Positions 27,249 through 41,189 of a stretch of 64,000 nucleotides of DNA are shown here, piece by piece. The position numbers were made by a program, and so were the translations under genes. Source of the stretch: Phoebastria nigripes (lineage: Eukaryota; Chordata; Aves; Procellariiformes; Diomedeidae); NCBI GenBank assembly GCA_035582835.1, contig JAYKAV010002375.1:806001-870000 (forward strand), written 5' to 3'. The stretch's first letter is position 1. Every line of letters starts with the position of its first letter. A model generated the notes under the pieces. That model was not told the origin of the DNA. It searched no databases and saw nothing but the letters and a program-made list of their open reading frames with translations.

Positions 27249-30200
27249 GTCTAAAGATCTTGCCTGAATTGTTTCCATACTGCCAGAGCATTGCTGATGC
27301 AGTGTCAACATGAGGCTCTTGCAGTGTGGAGTGGGCCAGTGACGGGAAACTGCCCAAGCAATTGCCATCAGTTGCTGGTTACTCAATATTTCAACAGTTG
27401 AAAGAGACATTATTATCTGATTTGAACTTGAACCAAGCAAAGAGTATTTTAGGCCAGAAAATCAGCTAGTTGAGACAAAAAATGGATACAAAAGTCAACC
27501 AGCTTTAGTTACTGGACTTGCAGAACTCCTTTTTATTTACATCCCCTCTGACTCAACTCTCTGCAGTGCAGATACCTTCCCAAATTTTGCCTACTAATCA
27601 AATCTATTCCACTACCAATTTTAGCTGGAGATGATTGTTTATTTAACACCCTCCATAAACTTCACCTTCATTAGCCTCCAGACATTGGCCTGCTGGCTCC
27701 AGAGACTATGAATTATTTCTGCTTCTTGGAGTCTACTGTATGATCGGATGATGCCCTTTTACCTGAGGGCTTCGCAGCTTACTTAGCTGGATGGTGATGA
27801 AAATTATGAGGCTTTTCTTGAGGTACACAAGAGAAAAGAAAGAGATCTGCTCTACTTCTTTTCAGGTGCCTAGCCTGTATCCCTGCCCACTGAAATTTTC
27901 CAAGTGTATTACANCTTATATGATTCCTACGTGCACACACAGGACACTCCTGTGGCCAGGAAATCCTGTCTCCCATGGGATTCCCCTTTTTCTTGACCCT
28001 TTCCAGCCCTTATGGCCCTGCAGTCTCTTTGCTGGAGCAGGAGCAGTAGCACCAGTAAGAACCAATAACAACCTTCAATAGTAGACGCAAAAGAGACATC
28101 AATCTTTGGAAGGCTAATAGTGTCATAAAAATATTACTGGTTCAACAAGGCCGGACTGAAAAACACACATTGAGACTGCTGGGTCTTATCCAAGGTTGCT
28201 ATCCTTGTGTATATAGCATCTACTTGAAATGCTAAGAGCACTTGAAATGGGGAGAACAGCAAAGAAAGATCTCTGGCTTGGTGAAGGCAGCACTGTTATT
28301 CCTGTGGATACCACCTGCTATTAAAGCAATTTGCATTGATACTTCTGGGCTTCATACTGCAAACCTTGTGCCATGTTGTGCTCTGCACAGCCTGGTCCGA
28401 TCACACTCTGCATAACCCCACTGGCCCCACCATGCCCTTGACCTTCCATCCCTCCCTGGGACTGTGGCAAAGCATTTGCACAGCTACATGGCTGGGATAT
28501 ACCCTTGCTTTTCTCTGTACAGTTTATGGCACTCTTCCCTCTTCCCCGTTAAGCCCAGAGAAGAAAAACTCCCTACTCATAAAAGGGAATTTTTAATACC
28601 CTATCTGTATTAGGTTACTGCTGTGCCTTGTACTGCAGCATGGAGGGGCATGCCAATGGGACCTGTAAACCACCCCCTGGCTTTTGACAGGGTTCCTAGA
28701 GCAGCTGGGCATCAGGGAACGGTGCAGCTGTGCCAGCGAGGGCGCCTGAGACATCTCCGTCAGATTCGCTGCTTTAGGGATGTCCTGGCAGAGGACACAC
28801 ACCAGTTCACAGACATCACTTGTCATACCAAATAATAACAACTTTTATTTACAAGGCTTCCTTCTGCCACTTGGCATAGGGTATTTTATATNAGCTATCC
28901 TGCCCTGTTCAATGGGTTTGTGTTGCTGTCAGTAAATACTGGAGGTGGCCACCCTGTGCCAGGCATTTGTGGAAAAGGTTGCATAATATTTGTTTCCACT
29001 TTCTAAATTCATCTGTTCTGAGNTCTGCCTGGTGCCAGCAGGGTTTGCAGAATTAAGCCCAGGGGATCTATGAACTCAGAACTGCACACGCTTTTATAAA
29101 TATTAAGTTTCATAACAGGCTTATGCAGTAGATAATATCCATCTGGATTATGGATGGATACCAGTATTCGTCAGAAGTGTGACATTTGCATCATCTACAA
29201 AAGCACCCTTTTACAGTGTTCGTTTTCTGTACTCCTCTTTCTCTCCCCACTGCACAGTACACTGGTGTACATGACTTATATCCCTGACTTATTCAGGGCT
29301 GCCGATATTCAAAGTTACAGAGGGCTAAGATAAAGTGGAGCAACGCACAGTGTAGCATAGACATAGGGCAGTAGTAAATCAGAAACTGTGTTGCTTTTCT
29401 CTTTTATGACCATTTTTTGCATGCCTTATATGGAGGCATTCATTTGAAATTATTTTGGAGATTTTGCAATGGGGCATACAAATGCAGAAGACCTCTACAA
29501 AGCCATCAAGGATCAGTACTTCTATGTCTAAATGTCTGGTTTGCCCATGNGTGAGAAAGAAGACACCTGAATCTTTGTGCAGGAGGCAAGGGATGGAGAT
29601 CAGACTCCAGGATTTGAGAACACCAAACCTCCAGCAGCAGCAGCCGCTTTCCCTCCCCATCCTCGCACTGCNGAGAGGATTGAAGAAAAAGAGCAGCTTA
29701 AACACAAAGCTGCCTGGAGCAACACAGGGGTCGTTTTCTGAGGAGGGAGCTGTTGGATGAGGTTGTTTCCACTGCGCTCAGAGAGGCAGGACTTCAGATG
29801 CATCCTTTTAAAATAAGGAAGATGACACTAAAAAAACAAAGTCTGTCCATTTTGTCATGATTTTGTCCTCTTTGTGTTTACTGCTTTCCGGAAAACAGGG
29901 AGACATCTACCAGTTTCCTAAGGAAGCCCTATCTCAGGAAAGATAAAGTGTGGACTGGCTGTTGTGGGGCAGGGGAGCACAGACTTGCCAACTCCTTTGA
30001 CACTCACAGGACCCAGTGTCACCCTACGCACACCCAATGTCACAGGGCTCAATTTCCAAAAGACAAGGACCAAAGTCTGTCCGGCACATCCATCAAAAGC
30101 TCAGAACAATAGTTCTCAATATGCTAGACCTTGGGTGCTTGGAAGAGCATCACTAATAGAGAGAATAGACAAAGAGGATGGTTTTAGACATCCATTTGTC

Positions 30201-31361
30201 TTCAATCACAAAGATCCTAACATGCCATTGGGGAGCTTCCCTACCCCAAAGTGTTTCACAGTGTGATACATGACTCTCGTCTTGGGAAAAGCAATAGAGT
30301 TTGTTATCAACAGTGAGGGAGTCCCTAGAATAGCGGCAGAATGATGTTAGAAAAGATACTATCTTAGAAAGACACCAAAACGCAAATCAAGAAGATGAAG
30401 CTGAGGCGTGACCCCCAACCAAATGAACCTTACTACAAATGCTGAGGTGCAGCTGCCAGAGGAGCTCAGACGCATGCGCTCTCCTGTGCTCTCACAGCGA
30501 CAGCCATGGGCTCTCGGGGGGGTCCATCGGAAATCTCCAGACCCTCTGAGAAGTACAGCATGCTGACAAGACAAATGGAGACAGCACCCTCACACGACTT
30601 TCCATCCCACAGCTCGATACCTTCAAAGTAGTCTACTATAACGACTGTGATCAATAACACAACCTGTCAAATTAAAGTCAGTTCAACCCAGGGTTGGCTA
30701 TCTGCTGACTTTACATTGGGGATGGCATCACAACAGCTAGCGGTGACACTTCATGACCACTAACACTTCAATATATTTCATTTCTACTGATAACAATTGA
30801 CTGAGAGAGATACAGCAGGATTGCAAAAATCAGCTGGAGTGCCNTTGGTCCCAGTTACATGCTATTAAGAGGCACCGAAACTGTCAAGTGCCTGTGAAGA
30901 AGTTGAACTAAATTGTGTTTCTAAGCTCAGGATATATAGTGCCAGCCATTGTTATAGGATAAAATTGAGAGTAATATATTCTGAAATATACAATATATGG
31001 GTTAGTTTTCTTTTGGTGGCTAGGTTTTATTTTATTTGGAGGGAGAAGGGAGAAGATTGCCTCCCAAGATGTCATATTCAATTTCTGCAATTTCTGGCAA
31101 TTCCAGTCTGCTTTTCATTGGATGAGCACTCATTTTCAATCGTATGAATATGAATCAAGTGTTAGAAGATAAGGCACTAGTGTGTGTGCAATTGGAGCAT
31201 TCTAAATGTTGATTTTGATGCACTATACTGTACAATGCTGAAAATGATTTCTGTACTTTAAATGGATAAACTGCTTTAAGAAGCAGTAGAAGTGTGAAAG
31301 GAAGACAGTTAAAGGGACAAGATCACCCATTAGGTTATGTTATATTATGATTATGTTATGT

Positions 31362-31405
31362 TGTATTATTACACAATATTGTTTGTATTATTACACAATA
31401 TTATT
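31362..31405 (+). repeat. Two-copy 22-base tandem repeat in AT-rich sequence
   Basis: The unit TGTATTATTACACAATATTG plus TT at 31362-31383 is followed immediately by a copy at 31384-31405 differing at one base. The stretch just before it (31335-31361) is a degenerate TTATG/TATTATG-type run, so the region looks like slippage-grown simple DNA. Confidence 0.85.
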
Positions 31406-33334
31406 TGTATTGTGGTTTCATCTAAAGATTCTGGATGAAGTTGTAATACTATTAGGCTAAATCTAAGGGAAGGGAAGAATTTTACAAGTAGGAAACAGAG
31501 GCACAAAGGGACCACTTCAGCACCAGAGGTAAGAATTCAACACAGACGTTCTGAAGCCCAAAGAGGTGCTCTGGTAATAAAGAAAGGAATAAGCAACTTC
31601 AAGGGCGTAGCTCATCTGCTCTAGTTTAGGACATTTGCTGCAGCCCAGTTTCTCCTCACTGATTCCAACTGGGCAATCTCAGGGGCCACAGCAGGATCTG
31701 GTGAGCTGACGAGGCTGCTCCAAACCTGGGTGAACTCACAGTGCAGCATGAGGATCAAAATTAGTCTTATTTGCCTTCACTTCCTTTGCACCCTCATATG
31801 CTTGTGGCTGCCTGCTCCAGTTTGCTCTCCCTCTTCCTTCCATTTCTGTCTGAAGACCTGAGTACAGACTGTGTCAGAGCAGAGCACACCCTGACAAAAC
31901 GCTGCGAAGCTTTGATACTAACACTTAGANTAGACTCAGGACCTGCTTACAGGTGGGTACCTGTAGAAATACTTGTGACAGTTTGTCTAGATACAGTCAG
32001 TGGACTACATCAAGCTAAGGTTATGCATTTACTCCAGCTTTTTAGTTATTCTTCCTCCCTCACCAACAAGTATTCAAAATCACTAACATAAATGTCTGAG
32101 GAAATATACATAAAATTATATCCAAAGGAACTACATTCAAAGCACAGTAAATCATGAGGCCAAGCATTTCAGAATTAGAAAATACAAGAATTAAGTTTGT
32201 GCAACATTCAGCTCCCAGCTCCTTCCACTTCCCTTGTGGGCCTGCACTGTGAGTTACATACTTTTTTTATTTTTTTCCGAACAGGAATCTCTTCTTTGTA
32301 CACTGAATAAATAGTTATTTATACTTCTTTTTTATTCAGTGCAGTTGCCCTGAGCTTTCTAGAGTTCATACCATCAATACATGCACTGATGAAAAAGTAT
32401 TTGCTTCCTCCAGGCTACTTTTGTGGCATTTTTCCCTACAGCATCTGCCTCAGTCTGTCAAATATCTTTAATGCAGAGCAGCAGTTTTAGCAATGCCTGT
32501 AGGGATCCGAGTGGAAACAAGTGGGGAGCTGAGAGGACGCGAAGCCTGTGACCAGAGCAGGGGCAGCGGGCAGGGAGCACCGCAAACGGCAGGGCCCAGA
32601 AGGGAGGTAGAAGGTTGGAGACCGGTGGGAGGGAGCAAGAGGTAGGAGATGAAATGGAGGAAAAGAAGGCAAAATGTGCATACTCAAAAAATTGGGAAAG
32701 ATGAAAGGTCTGAGAGGGGTTGACCAGAGCAAATGGGAGCAGGAAGGGATCTGGAAGGCAAAGGGAAAACCAGCCCTCCCCCACCGGGGACCCAATCCCA
32801 CGGAAACCTGAAGGGAGATGCTCTGTCCCCCCAGTCCCAGCCACCCGGGCACTGTCCCGCCAGCCTGTACCGTCTGCTGCCCGCAGAGGAGATACACACC
32901 TGTCCACCACCTGGTCATCCTTCTCCATGTCAGGCTTGAGCAAAAGAAAATTTGGACTTGCAAAAGGAAACAGTGAGGTCCCTTAGGCTGTTGAACAGCC
33001 CCACTGACAAAATAGCAGCAGTCTCATCAGGTAATTTGTTTCCAAGTAGGCAGGCCAACAGTATCAAAAGAAGTGCTCTTACACGAGTCCATCTGGAATG
33101 GAAAAGAGATTTAGGAAGACATTCTGCCCTCTCTTGCAATGATACTGGTACGATGTAATTGCTCTAGTCTCCTGCAGTTCATGGAAAAGGAAATGCAAGC
33201 CCTTCTCTTGGCAGTCCCATGTCACAGGGGTAAAGGAACAGAGCTTCACATCTTGCAGTAGCATCCTGCATCCAGACAAGTTTTAGGATTGACCCTCTGG
33301 AACCCACTTTACCACACAGCAGTATTATTAACAT

Positions 33335-34060
33335 CTCTACTACTCACAGCATAATTCAGGTTGGAAGGGATATCTGGAGCTCAGAGCTAACTTCAAGGTT
33401 TGGGCAGGTTGCTCAGGCCTTGTCCAGTCTCTTTCTGGGTGGAGACCTCCAAGGCTGGAGACCCCACAGCCTGCCTGGATGCCTGGTCTAGTGTCCAACG
33501 ACTCTCACGGCAAAATTTTTTCCTTATACCTAACAGGAGGTTCTCTTTCTGCAACCTATGGCTGTTGCCTCTCATCCTTTTACTGTTTACCTTTGAGAGG
33601 AGCACGGCTCTGCTGTCTCTCACCTTCCCAGCAGGAAGCTGAAGAGCACCATGAGCTGCCCCTGCAGACTTCTTTTGTTCAAGCTGAACAAAGGGGCAGC
33701 TGCCCCTGTTCTCTTTGGGTGTCCTGTGCTCCCACCCCTTGGCCATACCACCTTTCTCTGGAGTCACTCCAATTTTTCAGTATCTCTGTCANACCAGGGC
33801 ATCCAACATCAGATGTAGTACTCCAGATGCAGACTCACAATTACCTCACATGGGAAAAATCCCCTACTTCAGCCTCCTGGCTACACTGCGTGGTTGGTGG
33901 TTATCATTGCAAGAGCATGCCGTTGACTTAACGCTCAACTTGCTGTCCACCGGAGCCCAGGCCCTCTTGCTACAAAGGCTGTACCCTAGCCTGCTGGAGC
34001 CTGTCCCACGTGAAAAATTTTGCCCTTGTCTTTTTCTATCAGCCATGAACTTTGCTAACA
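33335..34060 (-). mobile_element. CR1 LINE, 3' segment, diverged
   Basis: Reading the plus strand, the element starts with a degenerate tail (ACTCACAGCATAATTCAGGTTGGAAGGGA), which is the antisense of the classic CR1 3' end. It continues through recognisable antisense CR1 text: a GCTCAGGCCTTGTCCAG-like stretch, GGAGACCTCCAAGGCTGGAG, and near 33545-33570 a CTTTCTGCAACCTATGGCTG-like block. Further along are GTACTCCAGATGCAGACTCA near 33820 and a CCTCCTGGCTACACTGC block near 33875. The open frames here on both strands are broken LINE translation or shadows. It is 5'-truncated, as almost all avian CR1 copies are. The right boundary is approximate. Confidence 0.85.
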
Positions 34061-37000
34061 ACGGCTGATATCACCAACAACTATTCATCCAGAGAGTTAA
34101 TAATTCCAAGAGCTAAACCACATTTGACAGGCCACATGCAATCTAAGCCAAAAGTGCCATGTCACTCAATGAACCTAAGGCCATACCGCTGTCACTCATG
34201 ATTTCCTTTCGTTGCCATGTTTTTGTTACTCTTTCTCTGTCCCCAGATGTGTCTGGTATGTCGCCAAAAGTGGTCTCTCTCATCGAGCATTTGTAAGTAG
34301 CCAGCAAGTGTTTGCAATGGCAATGAATGGTAGATTTGGAGATGGGGAGTGTGAGGAGAGCAAGTCGTTAACACTGAATGGCAAAGCGCCTGATCTACCA
34401 TAGATAGGTTATCAGATTTTTTAAATTGCTTTTGCTAACAATACATGTTCAAACTGTTGAAGCCTTCAAATTAAATCTTGTTTTTGAGAACTTAAATGAA
34501 ACAATTTTTGAGAGATCTAGATTCTAAAAGAGACTCTGAAAAACACATTAACCCAAGATAAAAATGCTCTGTTATGGTATAGGATTGTAAAAGAGATTGT
34601 GATAGAACTATTTTGAACTTTGTGTTGTCTCTCCCATGCATATTTTCAGTCTCATCTCCTTACTGGAAAATGTTACACTCAGTTGATTTTCAAGTACTTT
34701 GTTTTATTTTAAAATACTTCTTTTTAAATTTAAACACCACACACAGAGTCTGATGATGATTTGGCATATACAGTTGTATTTTATTTTTAGTATCATGACA
34801 GATCGTTTCTAAAACAGGGATTCTGAATAGCTATTCCTCATCATCTATAATGTTTTTCTTGTAGTAAGCCTGCATAACACAGTAAAAGAATGTTCCCTCT
34901 CTTGGGAAAGTACTCAATGTCTTATGAAATATTTTTGTATAATAACATGGGTATAGATTAATTTCAACAGGTACATCTGTAAGTATCACCAGTTTTAATT
35001 CTAAATAGTGAATACAAAGTTCCAAGAAATCTATGCATATATCCTGCCTGAAAATTATCTGGAATCTTTTTTGCAGTACTGAATTTTTCTTTGGCAGTAT
35101 ATACATGTGCTTGTCTATTTTTTAACCATTTTGCAAATTGTCTACATTGCTGGTACTAATTAAGAAAACCCTAGTTTTTCACTCATTTATGGGTACATAA
35201 TAAAGGAAAAGTACAAAGTGGATGAACTGACAGATCAAAATATTGAAAATACTACAGTGATCTTTTTGAGAACTGGATCAAATTGGGTCGACAAGGACTA
35301 AAACACATTACAGTCTTATTCCTGTTAAATGCCTACAAAATAAAAGGAGTCTGTAGCAGAGTGGACCAGAGCCAATGATTCCATCTCACAGTATCTTTCA
35401 AGGTAATGAAATTAATTCTTTTTCTTCTTCAGAAAAGAAACCCATGCAGATCTTTTCACAGAAAGTAATTGTGTCCTAATATTCTTTCTGAAAAATATCC
35501 AAATGGATAGGGTTTCCATTTAAATCTCTCTTTAGTCAGAAGTCTACTTCAGGTATCTTAAGCCTTCTCATCAAAACCCAGGATGTATACAGAAATTAAA
35601 TAGAACATTTACATTAAAGAAAACACAAAGACAAAAATGTTCTAATTCTAAATTTTTGTTTCGGTTGCTAACCCCACCAGACTTGCAGATCTCGAGGTTG
35701 TCAGGGAAGAGGCTAAAAGCTGGAGATGAATAAGGTCTGATTTGACAACCACTGAAAATAGTGAAAAGAAACCTCATAATTTAATATCCATAGGATTCTA
35801 AACCTTCTATCTTGATAGAAGGAGAAAAACCTGCACCACATGGTGCGAAGTTAATTACCACACTGAACGGGCAATACAGGAAGACACTTTATGAAGTATC
35901 AATTTAATCAAGATGGACATAATGCAACTTCTCATGGTTGTGGTACACTTAAAATATTTTCTAACCAGCTATGGCAAACCAAAATGTCATGGTGACCTGT
36001 GACTAGCATTCAACTGGATGAACTTCTATAGGGAGGGCAGCTCATTTCTTTCAAGACTCCAATTCTCTCTGCTAGCATTTATCAAAATGCATTAAAAATA
36101 TTTTACCTTAACATCTGTGAGACTGGGAAGAATTAGTCCTTGTTGACAGATAGCAGCAATCTGACATAAAGTGGTTAATCAGTTTGAGGCGGTAAGCAGG
36201 CAATCTGCAGCAGAAATCACAAGTGAACCCTTTTCTCCTAAGTCCCTATGTGTCTTCTCCTGAAAACCTCTACTTCAAGATGTTACTCATGTTACACATA
36301 AACCACTTTCATGGTCATTAGGAAGACAGCACATGCTGTACATCATCTGCTACCTGATGGAGGCTAAAATATCTCTGTTGCTGAACAGGCTTAAGCAAAC
36401 ATGCCACAGCCAACTGGTAGATCCCTGTGCAAAAGCCTGATGCAACAACTTCATAAATCTTCTGAACAGTTAGGCACAATTGCACCAGATGGGAACATCT
36501 CTGTTAAACCATACTCATTAACGCCACAATACTTACACTGCAGTTCTCACTGACAGCTGGTCTTTTCATTTAGGAGTGTATTTTCTACCAGGCATCCAAA
36601 TCAAGCAACAGATGACGTGTAACACTTCTGTTAAAATGCCATGAAGAGGTGAACTGGGAAAGCACATAAAGGAAAGAGATACTCAGAAGCCAAAGTGCTT
36701 AAGTAACACCCTCACCAAGCTGTCCAAGCTGGGCATGTGGCAGTGGGCTGGAAATCTGGGTAGAAGAGGATTTAAAGTGAGATACCAAGCGAATTTCCTG
36801 CATTGGGTAAGTTTCTCTTGTCCCAGCAATGACCTTCCCTGTGACATTCAATCATCTCCCATCAAAGACAGATGGAGGGAGTCTGATACTGTTGACATTT
36901 TGCCTTTCTACAGAACATTTTCATACAAGGAATGAATATTAGCTTATCAAGGTTAATGGGCTAGGAAGAAGAGGCACAGGGCTAAAAAAAATACCTGGGG

Positions 37001-37104
37001 TCAGTGATACAGCTAAGGTACGATTCCCTTCCAGAGGGAAAAAACCTAACAATAGCTGCAAGACACAGCTTTCAAGTAGCACTTCACCAGCTGAAAGTGA
37101 AATG

Positions 37105-37185
37105 TAGCTTCAAGGACTTGGAGATTTGACCTAGGTTTCCCACCGCCCAAGGCAGTATTGCCAATGTGCACTAGAGAAGGAAGCA
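37105..37185 (+). mobile_element. tRNA-SINE-like tail, weak
   Basis: GGACTTGGAGATTTGACCTA, then GGTTTCCCACCGCCCAAGGC and AGTATTGCCAATGTGCACTA, parallels the 'ggatttgaacctgggtctcccacatcccaggcgagtgccctaaccactgggcta' end seen in old sauropsid tRNA-derived repeats. Identity is partial and boundaries are approximate. Confidence 0.4.
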
Positions 37186-40100
37186 CACAACAGAGAAACC
37201 CTGCAAAGAAGCTTCCACCCATTGACAACTCACCTGGCAGAAGTCCTCGGAGGTTGGGAGTTCTCATTTTGTGAGCCCCCATTGACATTTGTCCCTCCTT
37301 GCAACAGGAAAAAATCTAGTGAGTGACCTAGATGGAGATGGTATATTCCAAAAACTAAGAAATATTAAATGAGAAGAACAAGGAACTCTCATTTACTCAC
37401 TGGGTACGAAAATGCATTTAGGGAAAGGAAATAAACATGCTAGAGAGCCAAGGAAAGTTAAGGCATCGTCTGAGAATTTCTAGCATAAACATAATCACTG
37501 GGACTTCATCCTCAACTGGCTTCAGCAATTTATATCTGCCCACACCTGAGTAAACTGGAAGTTAAATGGTCTCTCACTCATCTTCATTTGGCAGTTTTTT
37601 GAAAAGAACAATCGTGGCTAAAGGAAAGGGAGCTTCTGTCTTCCCTTCTTCCCTTAGCAAAAGACCATCTTTGCTATGGATAATTCTTGCAATAAAATGA
37701 AGATAGACAGAGATACTTGCTTTTTTTGTATCTACCAGCCTGAGGAACCCTCCTCCAACTGTCCCTGGAATGGCCAGGGCCATTTCATCCTATATCTTCC
37801 ATTGGTTTTAAAGGGAGGTGGGGAGGTTTAAAGTGAGAGAGGACGTTTTCATAATCTCAAAAGGAACTCAGTGTCAAACTCCAGCTATCTTGAAGAGGCT
37901 TGTGCACAGAAAATCTGCACTTGGAAAATCTGGCTTGAAAATCTAAAGACATCTAAGCTAGGTCAATCAGATGTTCAGATACTAGAATCAGCATTTGCTT
38001 TAGAAAATGTACTCAAGGCTTCTTATGTGGGTATTAGACTGAGCACTGGAACATCCAGTCCAAGCAAGTGGGATTCAGTGACACTGATTTGAGTGCAGAA
38101 TGGGAACCTCTTTGACAAAATGCCTGTGTCTCCTTGGGATTCCTATGTGCACCCAAAGTTGTGTTTCTGGGTTGTTCTGGGAAGGCAAAAATGTACAGGT
38201 TCAGCCCCAGGTTAATTCTCAGACTAACACTGTAGATAAATTTGTCTCACTGACTAAGCTACAAAGAAAAGGAATTGGGTAAGCAGAATAACCAGAAATA
38301 TCAGATGAGGACAATGGATGTAAATCTTGACATGACAATAGACTATACAGGACAACATAAAGAGGACGAGGAAATGACCTTGATTGTTTGGACATACTGA
38401 GTTAGAGAATGGGGAAAAGAGAAGAAAAAGAAGCCCCACAAATACTATTTTCATTTCTTAAAATGGAGATATTTATTTGTTAAGTTAATTAAATCCAAAT
38501 TATAAATAACATAATAGTTACCTTTGAAAAATTCCATCAAAATTAAACAAAACAATGAGCCTGTCCCTTCTGATCATGCTCATTAAGACTCTGCAGCTAT
38601 GAAAAAAGGCATGGACTACTATAAAATTGAGATTTGTTTCTGTCCACTTGCATGAATATTATAAATAAAACTTTCCTTATAAAAATCACATGAGATGCTT
38701 GTGGCATATTTTGTAAAATGCAACTAGAAAAAGACAACAAGATACTGTTAATAAATAATACATTCAATAACAAAGCAATTTTTGCTATTGAGAGACATCT
38801 AGACATTTTGGGGTACAGTCACCATGAAACCACCTGAAAAAGAGACATTCTTCAAAGGAGCACTGCACACTACTTGAAAATGAACAAATTCTACTGACGT
38901 AATAGAAAATACATTATTGCCGGGCAAAGAAAGATAAACCCTTAGTCCTTGTAACAGTGTTAGCCGACAGCAAACATTTGCTACATTGGAGAGAATTAGA
39001 TAGAAACCCTAATCACAAGACTCTAAACAACAACACGCTTTGTGATGTTTAACACACTCCACACAAGTACCTTTGCCCCTGAGCGTGCCAAAATGATGGT
39101 GATTCAAGGAGATGTTTACCCAAGTGCTCACATCATTTTGACACAACATCCAGCCTGTAAAGCTTACATACATCATAAATGATACAATAAATATTACATG
39201 CCAGTCACTGGAGGTAAGACAAATCCATGGAATTATGCAACCTCAGAGGCATAACGGTTTGCTTATCCACTTTAAAACCATCTCAAGACAATGAACTACC
39301 ACATTACCATCACATTTTTCAAGAAACTGGGCAAGATAAGAAGGAATGCAAATCAAAGTACTAGAATTACGCAAGGGCAAAATTCACCAGTTAACACTGA
39401 AGTCCCACATCACATTGCTCCTTTGGAAATACTGCGTGAGAGCGCAAAAATGGCAATTATGCCCAGTCCCTAAAGAGTCAGGAGACACCTTGCATCTGTC
39501 CTGCCTGGGCTATTGTATACCAGCATCACTATAAACCACAGACTCATCCCAAGTCAGCTTGTTTTAACCAAACACTGAGCTCCTTCCAAACATATGTTTA
39601 TGGCATGGCATGTTTCACCATTGATTCAGGCATCACATGCTTGAGCACTCCACNAGGAAGGCTTGCCCTCTCTCATAGCCAGCCTTGCAGATAGGGTCAG
39701 CTACAGAGCAGGAGGTCTGTAGATCTGCAGATGGTATGACAGGGAAGGTGAGAGCAGGGACCTTGCAGCTACAGGTGGAGGCAAGCAGAAGCCAATCATG
39801 ATCCTTCAAGCAATGCTTCCTGGGCTGCTTGCCTTCAAATAATCTATTTTGTTCCCAAAGCAAAACACCAGGGAGTTGGTATAACCCCAGTGATGAGCCA
39901 GCTGTGGGTTCCCTGGGCCCCTGTGGCTGGGCAGGTGTTTCAGGATTGCTGCAACTCAGGGTTAAGGGAACAAATATGTCAGTCCCTCCTGAAATCACTG
40001 ACTTCTCATGAATACCTCAGTCAGGTAAATGCAAAATTAATAATTTTGAAAAACCTTTGCCTGGTCCATTTCTGTTCTAGCCAAGCTCAAAACTCCTTCC

Positions 40101-40948
40101 TCGAGTTGCATGCACATCTATATGCCTACAAGAAATGGAAGCGAGCTCACAGCATTCTAGCTTGCGCTTCAGCTTCCAGCCATAAGCAAGCAGCAAACCG
40201 TACCAAACCACAGTCACTTATTTTCCTGGCACAGGAACAGACTATTAAATTCCATGGGCAGGAAGCACATGGTATGGCATCATCAGTGAGCCTGACTGAT
40301 CTCCCAGCCAGTGCAGCCCTATGAGCCCACACCTGGCAAGAAGTCTGATCTGCTGGAAATGTAAATAGGTTTTCCCTTACCATGCTGGAAGGAAGTGTAT
40401 TTAACTCTAGGAAGAGAGCAGTTTGTTTATTACCATCATAATGGTAAAGTCTGGTTGTGAAAAGGGAGATAGACGACAGAGGATGTGGTTCTCTGCAAAA
40501 ACTGCTAGAAATACCTTCTTTCCATTTCACTTCTCTTTTTTACACTACAGAGCTCATACTAATAATCCAGCTCATGGACACGACTTTCAAATAAAAACAC
40601 ATGCAGTCTTTTACATTCATCGTCATCCGCATGCTATGTTTCACAGTTCATTATCAAAGCGACGTATCACTCTATAAAAATATCACAGCGAAGCACCTTT
40701 AATTTCCTTCATATCTTCGTTTGTTTGCTTTTCTCTTGAGCTTTCAGAAATAGCCAGGTGGAACCAGCACTGACACAGGCTAAAGCAAGTTGTCTGGTAT
40801 GCATAAGAAACACAAAGGTTTCCAAGTCCTTAAAGGACTTCCAGCGTGAAGGCAGAATTGCTGTTGTGTCACCTTGAATTGCCAGAGCTGGAGAAGATGA
40901 AAATGACTCTACAAGATTTCAGTTGCTAACTTGATACTCATATTTGTC

Positions 40949-40951
<3 letters not shown>

Positions 40952-40984
<33 letters not shown>
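40952..40984 (+). repeat. 33-base poly(A) tract
   Basis: Uninterrupted A from 40952 to 40984. The preceding sequence has no poly(A) signal and no coding frame that could be recognised as a retrocopy. Confidence 0.95.
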
Positions 40985-40986
<2 letters not shown>

Positions 40987-41189
40987 CTAGGTTTCTAAAT
41001 GAAAATAGGAGACATTTCTATCCTATGCTTAGGGTGAAAAACCAGACTTTACAGCAAACTGCACATTCAAACTTCTTGCTCTTGACCTGTAAGTGGCTAA
41101 AGCATGGCATGAAAATGCTTTGCACTCTCTTCCCTTCCACAACAAAAGAAAAAGAGTTGTGTTGCTGTTTGTGTTGATTGCTCTAGCAG

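Larger units (their letters stand above)
23146..33334. other. Gene-free stretch
   Basis: No recognisable gene. It contains the A-rich purine tract at 27194, the tandem repeat at 31362 and a GC-richer region at about 32500-32900, where minus-strand frames of 161 and 158 codons overlap each other. Those two frames cover the same bases in different phases, which is what GC-rich chance openness looks like. Confidence 0.6.
34061..41189. other. Gene-free stretch
   Basis: AT-rich unique sequence with one weak SINE-like tail at 37105-37185 and the 33-base A tract at 40952. Open frames reach 144 codons (39890-40324) without recognisable content. Confidence 0.6.

Noticed and set aside
33393..33931. 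Open frames on both strands in the CR1 region
   Set aside because: The nucleotide sequence matches CR1 antisense text; the frames are fragments or shadows of a dead LINE.
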